In this document: positions 1-8,031 of the stretch, one piece after another
How the letters are laid out: each line of letters begins with the position of its first letter
Position numbering within the stretch: position 1 is the first letter of the stretch
Origin: an uncultured Clostridia bacterium
GTDB lineage: Bacteria > Bacillota > Clostridia > HGM11514
Assembly: GCA_902478725.1 (NCBI GenBank)
Contig: CABSMD010000006.1
Span: 1-33,466 of the forward strand
Direction: 5' to 3'
DNA: 33,466 nt
Made by a program: the position numbers and the translations under genes
The notes under the pieces: model-generated
What the model was told of the DNA's origin: nothing
The model's input: only the letters and a program-made list of their open reading frames with translations
Database searches by the model: none

Positions 1-1
1 G

Positions 2-640
2 CAGGGGAATACGACAAGCGGTCTAGGCATTGATACCAACAAATTGGAGAACACGGTCTATCCGGTGATTATTGACAGGATGGCGATACTCAGCGCCATT
101 ACTCCGACCGAGTATGACAACCTGTCGGTCTGTCCATCCGACATTCAGCTGGCAGGTTCAGAAGTAGAGCTGGTGGAGGCGGACAAGCGTGAATTCCGCT
201 TAAAGGACGCGCTCGCGCCGGTGCGGGATAGTTATGATTATATCCTGATCGATTGCCCTCCGTCACTGAATTTGCTGACCTTAAACGCGATGGCCGCGGC
301 GGACAGTGTGCTTGTGCCGGTGCAGTGTGAATACTACGCTTTGGAGGGCTTGAGCAGGCTGATGCAGACCATCAAGCAGGTCAAAAAGGGTTTAAACCCT
401 GGAATAGAGATCGCGGGTGTACTGCTGACCATGTTCGATTCCCGCACGAATTTGTCGATTATGGTAGCGGACGAGGTGAAGAAATTTTTCCCCCAAAAGG
501 TGTTTGCGACCGTGATTCCGCGCAATGTCAGGTTGAGCGAGGCGCCAAGCTACGGGCAGCCGATTACCGATTATGACAGCTATTCCCGCGGCGCGGAAAG
601 CTACCGGGAGCTGGCGAGGGAGTTTGTTGAAAAGGAATAG
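2..640 (+). CDS. parA: Chromosome-partitioning ATPase ParA/Soj (5' end missing)
   Basis: This is a deviant Walker-type ATPase that binds DNA non-specifically when ATP-bound and works with ParB-parS in origin segregation and, in spore formers, in control of replication initiation. The reading frame is open from base 2, where it reads QGNTTSGLGI, the conserved stretch after the Walker A loop of Soj proteins. The N-terminal part with the P-loop therefore lies outside the window. The Walker B segment DYILIDCPPS is encoded near 232-261, and the Soj-typical motif PRNVRLSEAPSYGQPI near 517-565. The gene ends 117 bp before parB on the same strand, the usual soj-spo0J arrangement. A TTG at 44 could be mistaken for a start, but the homology continues upstream of it. 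Identification is very secure; only the start is unknown. Confidence 0.95.
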   Translation, partial: QGNTTSGLGIDTNKLENTVYPVIIDRMAILSAITPTEYDNLSVCPSDIQLAGSEVELVEADKREFRLKDALAPVRDSYDYILIDCPPSLNLLTLNAMAAADSVLVPVQCEYYALEGLSRLMQTIKQVKKGLNPGIEIAGVLLTMFDSRTNLSIMVADEVKKFFPQKVFATVIPRNVRLSEAPSYGQPITDYDSYSRGAESYRELAREFVEKE

Positions 641-757
641 AAGGAAAGAAATACATAGTTTTTTTGCTTTTCTCTTTTGGTGGAAAACAAAACGGTTTAG
701 AAGAGGAAACTGGTTTTTGGAGAAATAAAGTAGGGCAGTCAAGTTGGGAGGCGAAGT

Positions 758-1636
758 ATGGCAAAGAGAGGATTGGGCAAGGGTCTGGACGCTCTTTTGG
801 CATCCAGTGAAAACGAATATGGCGGCAGGGAAGAGCCACAGAAGCAGGAAGGTGTGACCGAGGTCAAGCTGACCGAGATCGAACCCGACCCATTGCAGCC
901 GCGTAAAGATTTTGACCAGGAAAAGCTACAGATATTAGCGGATTCTATCAAGGAGCATGGTGTGATTCAACCGCTGATTGTTGGGAAAACGGACGGCTTT
1001 TACCGCATCATCGCGGGGGAACGCCGGTGGCGGGCTTCGAAGCTTGCAGGCTTGAAAACCGTGCCGGTGGTGATCCGGGACTATTCCTCCGAACAGAGCG
1101 CGGAGGTCGCGCTGGTGGAAAACTTACAGCGGGAGGACTTAAACGGCATTGAAGAGGCGATGGGCTACAAGCGGCTGATGGAGGAGTTTGGACTGACTCA
1201 GCAGCAGGTGTCCGACCGGGTCGGCAAAAGCCGGGCGGCGGTGGCCAACACGTTGCGTCTGCTGAACCTGCCGGAGAGCATACGCGATATGGTGGTGTAC
1301 CGTGAGCTGTCCAGCGGGCACGCACGCACTCTGGCGGCGCTGGATGACCCGGAATTGCAGAAGGATTTTGCGCAGAGGGTGATTGCGGAGGATCTGAGCG
1401 TGCGTCAGCTTGAAAAGCTGATCGCCGGGCAGAAGGAAAAGCAGGACAAGCCGGAAAAACAGACTGCGCCGGAGGACGTCAATATGAAGACGCAGCTACA
1501 GGCGGTGCAGCAGGAACTACAGTCCCATTTGGGCACCAAGGTGAAAATCGTCAACGGAAAGCATAAAGGCCGGATAGAAATTGAATATTATGATTATACT
1601 GAATTAGAACGGTTGATTGAACTAATTAGAAGATAA
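758..1636 (+). CDS. parB: Chromosome-partitioning protein ParB/Spo0J
   Basis: ParB is a CTP-dependent DNA clamp that loads at parS and spreads on neighbouring DNA, recruiting SMC and stimulating ParA. The 292-residue protein has the family layout. The N-terminus MAKRGLGKGLDALL is typical. The nucleotide-binding ParB/Srx part contains GERRWRAS (about residues 86-93) and ENLQREDLN (about 120-128). A helix-turn-helix follows near 150-185 (QQQVSDRVGKSRAAVANTLR), and a C-terminal dimerisation region comes after a charged linker. The ATG at 758 follows GGGAGG at good spacing. A perfect parS lies immediately behind the stop codon. The 117-bp gap to parA is AT-rich and shows no clear terminator, so co-transcription is likely. 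Confidence 0.97.
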   Translation: MAKRGLGKGLDALLASSENEYGGREEPQKQEGVTEVKLTEIEPDPLQPRKDFDQEKLQILADSIKEHGVIQPLIVGKTDGFYRIIAGERRWRASKLAGLKTVPVVIRDYSSEQSAEVALVENLQREDLNGIEEAMGYKRLMEEFGLTQQQVSDRVGKSRAAVANTLRLLNLPESIRDMVVYRELSSGHARTLAALDDPELQKDFAQRVIAEDLSVRQLEKLIAGQKEKQDKPEKQTAPEDVNMKTQLQAVQQELQSHLGTKVKIVNGKHKGRIEIEYYDYTELERLIELIRR

Positions 1637-1637
1637 A

Positions 1638-1653
1638 TGTTTCACGTGAAACA
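1638..1653. promoter_or_regulatory. parS: parS centromere site, perfect 16-bp palindrome
   Basis: The bases TGTTTCACGTGAAACA match the bacterial parS consensus exactly and form a perfect palindrome. The site starts two bases after the parB stop codon (1634-1636). ParB is expected to load here and spread over parAB and serS. In Bacillus subtilis the equivalent site lies inside spo0J, so the position here is close to but not identical with that arrangement. An ATG at 1637 overlaps the site and is rejected as a gene start. Confidence 0.96.
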
Positions 1654-1672
1654 ATACTGGAGGGCAAACCCA

Positions 1673-2146
1673 ATGATGTTTGATGAAAACGGGAATGGGA
1701 AAGAAAACAAAACAAGGAAATATTTTTGGATTTATATCATCCTCTTCTTTTCGATTGCGTTTGTGATCGTATATGTTTCCTCATGGAACCAGGTCAATGT
1801 CAAACGCAAAAACGAGGAGATTCAAAACCAGCTTGTCGCGCAAAAGACCTTTTCGCAGGACATCCAATCCAATGTGCGCGAGCTTTCGGAGGAGAATTCC
1901 AGGCTGAAAACGGAGACGGATGAAAAACAAAAAACCATTGACACACTCAAGCAGGAGGTAGAGAGGTTAAAACAGCTGCATCCCAATTACCTGGAAAACC
2001 TGGACGCTTACGAGCAGCTCAAAGCCGCTTACGCCGAGCAGGATAAGGCAAAGTGCCAGGAGCTGCTGGCGAAGATTACGGTGGATTTGATTCCGGACAA
2101 GGAACTGGAGAATTTTAATAATATAAAGACGGAATTGTCGAAATAA
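1673..2146 (+). CDS. Single-pass membrane protein with coiled coil, unknown function
   Basis: No known family was recognised. From the ATG at 1673 (a second ATG follows at 1676) the protein is about 157 residues long. A short charged N-terminus is followed by one hydrophobic segment, YFWIYIILFFSIAFVIVYV, at about residues 17-35. A long heptad-like, highly charged stretch rich in Glu, Lys and Gln comes next (about 45-105), then a short C-terminal globular part containing LDAYEQLKAAYAEQDKAKCQ. It is probably a membrane-anchored protein with an extracytoplasmic coiled coil. The start was chosen because TGGAGGGC at 1658-1665 is well spaced before 1673, whereas an ATG at 1637 would place parS inside the coding region and has no ribosome-binding site. 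It sits between parB and serS on the same strand with only 18 bp to serS, so it probably belongs to that operon. Confidence 0.8.
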   Translation: MMFDENGNGKENKTRKYFWIYIILFFSIAFVIVYVSSWNQVNVKRKNEEIQNQLVAQKTFSQDIQSNVRELSEENSRLKTETDEKQKTIDTLKQEVERLKQLHPNYLENLDAYEQLKAAYAEQDKAKCQELLAKITVDLIPDKELENFNNIKTELSK

Positions 2147-2164
2147 TGAAGGAGTTGTAAGAAA

Positions 2165-3433
2165 ATGTTGGATATTAAACTGCTGCGCAACGATCTTGAC
2201 CGGGTGAAAAAAGCGTTGGCCCGGCGCAAAGAAGAGATCGATTTCGACGGCTTTTTGAAGCTGGATGAGAAGAGAAGGGAGCTGCTCTACCAGGTAGAGG
2301 GCTTGAAAAATAAGCAGAATGAGACTTCCAGAGAGATTCCGAAGCTTAAGAAGGAAGGCAAAGACGTTGCGCCGATTTTTGCCGAGATGAAGAAGCTTTC
2401 GGACGAGATCAAAGGGCTGGACGAGCAGGTGCGCGCACTGGATGAGCAGATCGAACAGGTGATGCTCAGGATTCCGAATATTCCAAACGACGACGTGCCC
2501 GACGGAACGACAGACGAGGATAATGTAGAGGTGCGCCGCTGGGGAGAACCGCGCCGCTTCGAATTTGAACCGAAGCCACACTGGGACATCGGACAGGAGC
2601 TGTCCATACTAGACGCGCCGACGGCCGGCAAGGTGACCGGCGCGCGGTTTACCTTTTATAAAGGAATGGGCGCGCGGCTGGAACGCTCGATCATGAATTT
2701 CTTTTTGAACACCCATACGGGACGGGGCTACACCGAAGTGTTCCCGCCGTTTATGGTACACCGCAACAGCATGATTGGCACCGGGCAGCTTCCGAAATTT
2801 GAAGAGGATGCATTCAAGGTGGCGGGTACGGAATATTTCCTGATTCCGACCGCTGAGGTGCCGGTTACCAATATGTACCGCGATCAGATTTTAGATGGTT
2901 CGCAGCTGCCGATCCATCACGTGGCATACAGCGCCTGTTTTCGCTCCGAGGCCGGGGCGGCGGGACGCGACACCCGCGGACTGATTCGCCAGCACCAGTT
3001 TAACAAGGTGGAGCTGGTCAAGTTCTGCGAGCCGGAGCAGTCGTATGAGGAACTGGAAAAGCTCACCCGCGACGCGGAGCATGTACTGCAATTGCTTGGC
3101 CTGCCATATCGGGTTGTGAAGATTTGTGTCGGCGACCTCGGGTTCACGGCGGCGTTCAAGTATGACATTGAGGTCTGGATGCCCAGCTACAACCGCTATG
3201 TGGAGATCTCCTCCTGCAGCAATTTTGAGGATTTTCAGGCACGGCGGGCAAACATCAAGTATAAAAAGGACGCGAAAGCAAAGGCACAGTTCGTCCATAC
3301 CCTCAACGGTTCGGGCGTGGCGATCGGCAGGACGACGGCGGCCATTTTGGAAAACTACCAAAACGCCGACGGCAGCGTGACTGTGCCGGAGGCGCTGGTT
3401 CCGTATATGGGGACGGATAAGATCACCTTATAA
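2165..3433 (+). CDS. serS: Seryl-tRNA synthetase
   Basis: This class II enzyme charges tRNA-Ser (and tRNA-Sec where present) with serine. Its 422 residues match the bacterial family length. The N-terminus MLDIKLLRNDLDRVKKAL leads into the antiparallel coiled-coil arm (about residues 30-105, rich in Lys and Glu) that contacts the long variable arm of the tRNA. The catalytic core contains the serine-binding TAE motif within LIPTAEVPVTNMY. Motif 2 (FRSEAGAAGRDTRGLIRQHQF) contains the ATP-contacting arginine, and motif 3 is GVAIGRTTAAILENYQ near the C-terminus. AAGGAG lies just upstream of the ATG. No T-box leader is present, because the preceding gene ends only 18 bp upstream. The adjacency to parAB is common in Clostridia. 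Confidence 0.98.
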   Translation: MLDIKLLRNDLDRVKKALARRKEEIDFDGFLKLDEKRRELLYQVEGLKNKQNETSREIPKLKKEGKDVAPIFAEMKKLSDEIKGLDEQVRALDEQIEQVMLRIPNIPNDDVPDGTTDEDNVEVRRWGEPRRFEFEPKPHWDIGQELSILDAPTAGKVTGARFTFYKGMGARLERSIMNFFLNTHTGRGYTEVFPPFMVHRNSMIGTGQLPKFEEDAFKVAGTEYFLIPTAEVPVTNMYRDQILDGSQLPIHHVAYSACFRSEAGAAGRDTRGLIRQHQFNKVELVKFCEPEQSYEELEKLTRDAEHVLQLLGLPYRVVKICVGDLGFTAAFKYDIEVWMPSYNRYVEISSCSNFEDFQARRANIKYKKDAKAKAQFVHTLNGSGVAIGRTTAAILENYQNADGSVTVPEALVPYMGTDKITL

Positions 3434-3452
3434 AGACAAAGTGGCCTGGACT

Positions 3453-3543
3453 CCGCAGGTTTGCGGCTCCGGCATGAAGATGGGGCTTTACGGGCCCTAC
3501 AGCAGGACAGATTGGCCTAAAGGATTCCCGCAGGTTTTCGGCT
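3453..3543 (+). repeat. Imperfect direct repeat, 2 x 16 bp, between serS and parE
   Basis: Bases 3453-3468 and 3528-3543 both read CCGCAGGTTTnCGGCT and differ only at the n position (G versus T), so 15 of 16 bases match. Each copy follows a TGGCCT element, at 3442 and 3513 respectively, suggesting a diverged duplication of a larger unit of about 35-40 bp. The first copy can also form a short CCGCA/TGCGG hairpin. No protein or RNA family was recognised. Confidence 0.55.
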
Positions 3544-3597
3544 GAAAAAAAGCTGGCCCGGGGAACAGGGTAGATCATCTGAGAGCAGCAAGTTATG

Positions 3598-3632
3598 TGA
3601 GGAAAACGAAGCGTTTTCCTCATTGCTTTTTG
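3598..3632 (+). terminator. Probable Rho-independent terminator after serS
   Basis: An 11-bp perfect stem (3598-3608 with 3612-3622, loop AAG) is followed by TTGCTTTTTG, a slightly interrupted U-tract. It lies 165 bp behind serS and only about 25 bp before the parE start. It may therefore act either as the end of the parAB-serS transcript or as an attenuator in the parE leader. Confidence 0.7.
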
Positions 3633-3657
3633 AATAAACAAAAGAGAGGGAGAGACT

Positions 3658-5637
3658 GTGGCGAAAAACAGGGAGTACGACAACGCAAGCATTTCCTCGC
3701 TCAAGGGCGCGGACCGGGTGCGGCTCCGGCCGGGGGTCATCTTCGGTTCGGACGGCATTGAGGGCTGCTGCCATTCCTTTTTCGAGATCTTGTCCAACTC
3801 GATCGATGAGGCGCGCGAGGGCTTTGGAACCGAAATTGAGGTTACGAGGTTTTTGGACCATTCCATCACGGTGAAGGATTACGGGCGGGGCACGCCGGTA
3901 GACTATAATCCGGTGGAGGAACGCTACAACTGGGAGCTGGTGTTTTGTGAGCTATACGCCGGCGGGAAATACAGCCGCGACGGCGGCGAAAGCTATGAAT
4001 ACAGCTTGGGACTCAACGGCCTGGGCAGCTGCGCCACCCAATACAGCTCAGAATTCATGGATGTTACCGTCCTGCGCGACGGATTCCGATATACTCTGCA
4101 TTTTGAAAAGGGGGAGAACATCGGCGGCCTGCAAAAGGAGAAGTTCCGCCACCGCCAGACTGGAACTACCATCCATTGGCGGCCGGATTTGGATGTATTT
4201 ACGGACATTAATATCCCACTGGATTACTTTATGTCAACTATGAAAAAGCAGGCGGTCGTCAACGCCGGGTTGAAGCTGGTCTTATTGAATGAGACCGAGC
4301 CGGGACAGTTTGAAACCTTTGTGTTTTGCTATCCGGAGGGAATTTTGGGCTATGTGAAGGAGATTTCGGACGAAAAGGGGCTGACCGAGCCGGTTTTTTA
4401 CCAGACGGAGCGCAAGGGCCGCGACCGCAAGGATAAGCCGGAATACAAGGTTCTGATGACGGTATCGTTCTGCTTCAACAACGAGGTCAACCTGATTGAA
4501 TATTATCACAATTCCAGCTGGCTTGAGCACGGCGGCGCACCGGACAAGGCCGTGCAGAGCGCATTTGTCAGCGCGATTGACCAGTATTTGAAGCTGAACA
4601 ACAAGTATGCCAAAAACGAGAGCAAGGTCAAATTCACCGACATCGAAGACAGCCTGATTTTGGTGAGCAGCAGCTTTTCTACCCAGACCAGCTATGAGAA
4701 CCAGACCAAGAAATCGATTACAAATAAATTTATCCAGGAGGCGATGACCGAGTTTTTGCGCGCCCAGCTTGAGATTTACCTGATCGAGCACAGGGAAGAC
4801 GCGGAAAAGGTGAGCAACCAGATTTTGATCAATAAGCGCAGCCGTGAAAACGCGGAAAAAGCCAAGCTGAACCTCAAAAAGAAGCTGTCCGGCTCGGTTG
4901 ACCTGGCCAACCGGGTACAAAAGTTTGTTGACTGCCGCACAAAGGACAAGACAAGGCGGGAGCTGTACATCGTGGAGGGAGATTCGGCTTTAGGCTCGTG
5001 CAAGATGGGGCGGGATTCCGAATTTCAGGCGATCATGCCGGTGCGCGGCAAGATTCTGAACTGTCTGAAGGCCGACTATGGAAAGGTGTTCAAGAGTGAG
5101 ATCATCACCGACCTGATTAAGGTGCTTGGCTGCGGTGTGGAGCTGAAATCAAAGCACAACAAAGACCTGGCCTCCTTCTCGCTCGAATCCCTGCGGTGGA
5201 GCAAGGTGATCATCTGCACCGACGCCGACGTGGACGGCTATCAGATCCGGGTGCTGATTCTGACGATGATTTACACCCTCATGCCCACCCTGATCGAGGA
5301 GGGGCTGGTATTCATCGCGGAATCGCCACTGTATGAAATTAAGACCAAAAAGGGCAGTCTGTTTGCCTACACCGATAAGGAAAAGGATGAGATTTTAGCC
5401 GGGCTTAAGGACAAGGCGAAGGTCATGCGCTCGAAAGGGTTGGGCGAGAACGACCCCGACATGATGTGGGAAACCACGATGTGCCCCGACACACGAAAGC
5501 TTATTCGGGTCATGCCAGAGGACGAGGAGGTCACCCGCCGGATGTTCGATCTGCTGCAGGGGGACAACCTGCAGGGGCGTAAGGATTTTATCGCGGAAAA
5601 CGGGTACAAGTATATCGATTACACCGATGTGAGTTAG
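3658..5637 (+). CDS. parE: Type II topoisomerase subunit B (ParE/GyrB-like, divergent clostridial type)
   Basis: This is the ATPase and TOPRIM subunit of a type II topoisomerase that passes one duplex through another, presumably to decatenate chromosomes. The 659-residue protein starts with GTG preceded by GAGAGGGAGAG. The GHKL ATPase part has E43 and N47 in EILSNSIDE, then DYGRG (74-78) and GLNGLGS (about 118-124). The last replaces the usual GGLHGVG, so the His is Asn. The TOPRIM motifs are EGDSALGS near residue 439 and DADVDG near 523. IMPVRGKILN follows the first. It is paired with a ParC-like gene 79 bp downstream. The divergent motifs and a pairing distinct from the usual gyrB-gyrA locus suggest a topoisomerase IV-type enzyme rather than gyrase. 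ParE versus GyrB paralogy cannot be settled without a tree. Confidence 0.9.
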   Translation: MAKNREYDNASISSLKGADRVRLRPGVIFGSDGIEGCCHSFFEILSNSIDEAREGFGTEIEVTRFLDHSITVKDYGRGTPVDYNPVEERYNWELVFCELYAGGKYSRDGGESYEYSLGLNGLGSCATQYSSEFMDVTVLRDGFRYTLHFEKGENIGGLQKEKFRHRQTGTTIHWRPDLDVFTDINIPLDYFMSTMKKQAVVNAGLKLVLLNETEPGQFETFVFCYPEGILGYVKEISDEKGLTEPVFYQTERKGRDRKDKPEYKVLMTVSFCFNNEVNLIEYYHNSSWLEHGGAPDKAVQSAFVSAIDQYLKLNNKYAKNESKVKFTDIEDSLILVSSSFSTQTSYENQTKKSITNKFIQEAMTEFLRAQLEIYLIEHREDAEKVSNQILINKRSRENAEKAKLNLKKKLSGSVDLANRVQKFVDCRTKDKTRRELYIVEGDSALGSCKMGRDSEFQAIMPVRGKILNCLKADYGKVFKSEIITDLIKVLGCGVELKSKHNKDLASFSLESLRWSKVIICTDADVDGYQIRVLILTMIYTLMPTLIEEGLVFIAESPLYEIKTKKGSLFAYTDKEKDEILAGLKDKAKVMRSKGLGENDPDMMWETTMCPDTRKLIRVMPEDEEVTRRMFDLLQGDNLQGRKDFIAENGYKYIDYTDVS

Positions 5638-5716
5638 TACAATCGGGAATGAACGCGGCCGGACGGCCCGGTGGCGGGCGGAGCAATGAAAGGCTAGGTA
5701 AAGGAAGGTAAATACC

Positions 5717-7888
5717 ATGGAATTGATAGAACAACAGATATCGAAAACGCTTGAGGGAAATTTTATGCCCTATGCGATGAGCGTTATTATTTCCCGGGCA
5801 ATACCGGAGATCGACGGGCTCAAGCCCTCCCACCGCAAGCTTTTGTATACCATGTACACCATGAAGCTGCTGACTGGGGAACGGACAAAGTCCTCCAACA
5901 TCGTGGGGCAGACCATGAAATTGAACCCCCACGGGGATATGGCAATCTATGAGACGCTGGTACGCCTCACGCGTGCCAATGGCTCCCTGCTGCACCCATT
6001 TGTGGACTCTAAGGGGAATTTCGGCAAACGCTACAGCCGCGACATGGCATTCGCCGCGCCGCGCTACACCGAGGCCAAGCTAGAACCATTCTGCGCCGAG
6101 CTGTTTGCCGACATCGACAAGGACACCGTCGATTTTATCGACAACTACGACGGCTCGATGAAGGAGCCGGTTCTGCTGCCGGTCACCTTTCCGAACATCA
6201 TCGTCAACCCCAATCTGGGAATCGCGGTCGGGATGGCAAGCAATATTTGCAGTTTCAATCTGGCCGAGGTCTGCAAGACGGCCATTGCCTGTATCAAAAA
6301 CCCGGACTGTGACCTGTTTAAAACCCTAAAGGCCCCTGATTTTCCAACCGGCGGGCAGATTATCTTCAACAAGACCGAGATGGAACGAATTTATAAGACC
6401 GGGAAGGGGAGCTTCCGCGTCCGGTCGAAGTACCGCTACGACAAGAAAAACCAGTGCATTGAGATCTTTGAGATCCCCTACACCACCACCGCTGAGGCGA
6501 TCATTGACAAGATTGCCGAGCTGGTCAAGCAGAACAAGGTGCGCGAGATCAGCGACGTGCGCGACGAGACCGATTTAAACGGCCTCAAGATCACCATTGA
6601 TGTGAAGCGGTCGGTAGATCCGGACGTTTTGATGTCACGGTTGTTTAAAATGACCCCGCTGGAGGACAGTTTTGGGTGCAATTTCAATATTTTAATTGGA
6701 AACACCCCGCGGGTATGTGGAATCAAGGAAATTTTAGAGGAATGGACGGCCTTCCGGGTCGGGTGCATCCAGAGGCAGCTCTACTATGATATCAGTAAGA
6801 TCAGCGAAAAGCTGCACCTGCTCTACGGTTTGAAAAAGATACTGCTCGACATCGACAAGGCGATCGCGATCATCCGCAATACCGAGTCGGAAAAAGAGGT
6901 CATCCCCAACCTGATGAAAGGGTTTGGAATTGACGAGGTGCAGGCGGAGTACGTTGCGGAAATCCGGCTTCGGAACCTCAACCGCGAGTACATCCTAAAA
7001 CGCACCAACGAGACCGAAGAGCTGGAAAAGCAGCGGGAGGAATACCAGAAGATTTTGGATTCCCGCGAGCTGGTGCACCAGAGGATTTGCGACCAGCTTT
7101 CGGCAATCGCCAAGAAATACGGCCAGCCGCGCAGGACCGAGATTATTTCGGGCGAGCAGGTGGAGGAGTACCAGGAAGAGAAGTTTGTTGAGGATTATGG
7201 CGTGAAGCTGTTTTTGACCGAGCACGGGTATTTTAAGAAGATCAGCCTGGTTTCCCTGCGCTCCAGCGGTGAACAGAAGCTCAAAGAAGACGATACGATC
7301 GTCAGCGTCGTCGAGACCAGCAACAAGGCTGAGCTGCTGCTGTTCAGCGACCGGCAGAATGTGTATAAGGCAAAGGTATATGAGATGCCGGACAGCAAGG
7401 CCAGTAATTTGGGAGACTACCTGCCCAATCTGTTGCAGATGGAGGCGGGGGAGAGGATCGTCAACATCACCGCCACCGAGGATTACAGCGGATTTGCATT
7501 GTTCGCTTTCGCTTCGGGCAAGATGGCGAAGGTACCGCTTTCCTCCTACGAGACCAAGACCAACCGCAAACGCCTCGCAAACGCCTACTCCGCCGCCTCC
7601 CCGCTGGTGGAGGTGCTCTTCTTCCAGGAAGACATGGATTTGGCGGCGTTCGGGAGCACCGGCAAGGTTTTGGTGTTTAACACCGCCTCCGTGCCCCAGA
7701 AGGCAACCAGGGATTCGCAGGGGGTAAACGTATTGCTGTCCAAGAAAGGGAGCACTCTGACCGCCCTGCGGCGCTTAGACGAGCTGGAGTTCGCCGACCC
7801 GAACTATTATAAGACCAAAAACATCCCGGCAGTAGGCTGTTTCCTGCGCAAGGGCGACGAAGTAGACAAGCAGATCAGTTTGTTTTAA
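5717..7888 (+). CDS. parC: Type II topoisomerase subunit A (ParC/GyrA-like)
   Basis: This is the DNA cleavage-religation subunit partnering the ParE-like protein just upstream. It has 723 residues, shorter than typical GyrA or ParC. The catalytic tyrosine is Y117 in AAPRYTEAK, preceded by the conserved arginine. The quinolone-contact region reads PHGDMAIYET, with Met75 where gyrase and topoisomerase IV usually carry Ser, and Glu79 at the usual acidic position. A coiled-coil hinge spans roughly residues 350-470. The C-terminal beta-propeller part is short and contains no gyrase-box (QRRGGKG-like) sequence, arguing against supercoiling activity and for a topoisomerase IV role. The ATG follows AAAGGAAGG, and a strong terminator follows the gene. 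Confidence 0.92.
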   Translation: MELIEQQISKTLEGNFMPYAMSVIISRAIPEIDGLKPSHRKLLYTMYTMKLLTGERTKSSNIVGQTMKLNPHGDMAIYETLVRLTRANGSLLHPFVDSKGNFGKRYSRDMAFAAPRYTEAKLEPFCAELFADIDKDTVDFIDNYDGSMKEPVLLPVTFPNIIVNPNLGIAVGMASNICSFNLAEVCKTAIACIKNPDCDLFKTLKAPDFPTGGQIIFNKTEMERIYKTGKGSFRVRSKYRYDKKNQCIEIFEIPYTTTAEAIIDKIAELVKQNKVREISDVRDETDLNGLKITIDVKRSVDPDVLMSRLFKMTPLEDSFGCNFNILIGNTPRVCGIKEILEEWTAFRVGCIQRQLYYDISKISEKLHLLYGLKKILLDIDKAIAIIRNTESEKEVIPNLMKGFGIDEVQAEYVAEIRLRNLNREYILKRTNETEELEKQREEYQKILDSRELVHQRICDQLSAIAKKYGQPRRTEIISGEQVEEYQEEKFVEDYGVKLFLTEHGYFKKISLVSLRSSGEQKLKEDDTIVSVVETSNKAELLLFSDRQNVYKAKVYEMPDSKASNLGDYLPNLLQMEAGERIVNITATEDYSGFALFAFASGKMAKVPLSSYETKTNRKRLANAYSAASPLVEVLFFQEDMDLAAFGSTGKVLVFNTASVPQKATRDSQGVNVLLSKKGSTLTALRRLDELEFADPNYYKTKNIPAVGCFLRKGDEVDKQISLF

Positions 7889-7962
7889 GCGGGTTGCAAC
7901 GATGGGAGAACAGGCCGGACTATAGAAAGTGCAAGACGCGGTGATAAGTGGAAAGCAAATTA

Positions 7963-7995
7963 CCCCCGGGACGTAGATACGTCCCGGGGGCTTTT
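7963..7995 (+). terminator. Rho-independent terminator after parC
   Basis: A 13-bp perfect GC-rich stem (7963-7975 with 7978-7990) is followed by CTTTTG. It closes the parE-parC unit and lies about 40 bp before the end of the convergent minus-strand gene. Confidence 0.88.
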
Positions 7996-8031
7996 GTCCG
8001 TTGTGGCTGGGGGATGGAAAGGCCCACCGGC

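Noticed and set aside
1637..1672. Upstream ATG extension of the coiled-coil membrane protein
   Set aside because: It would place the perfect parS inside the coding region and lacks a ribosome-binding site; 1673 has one.
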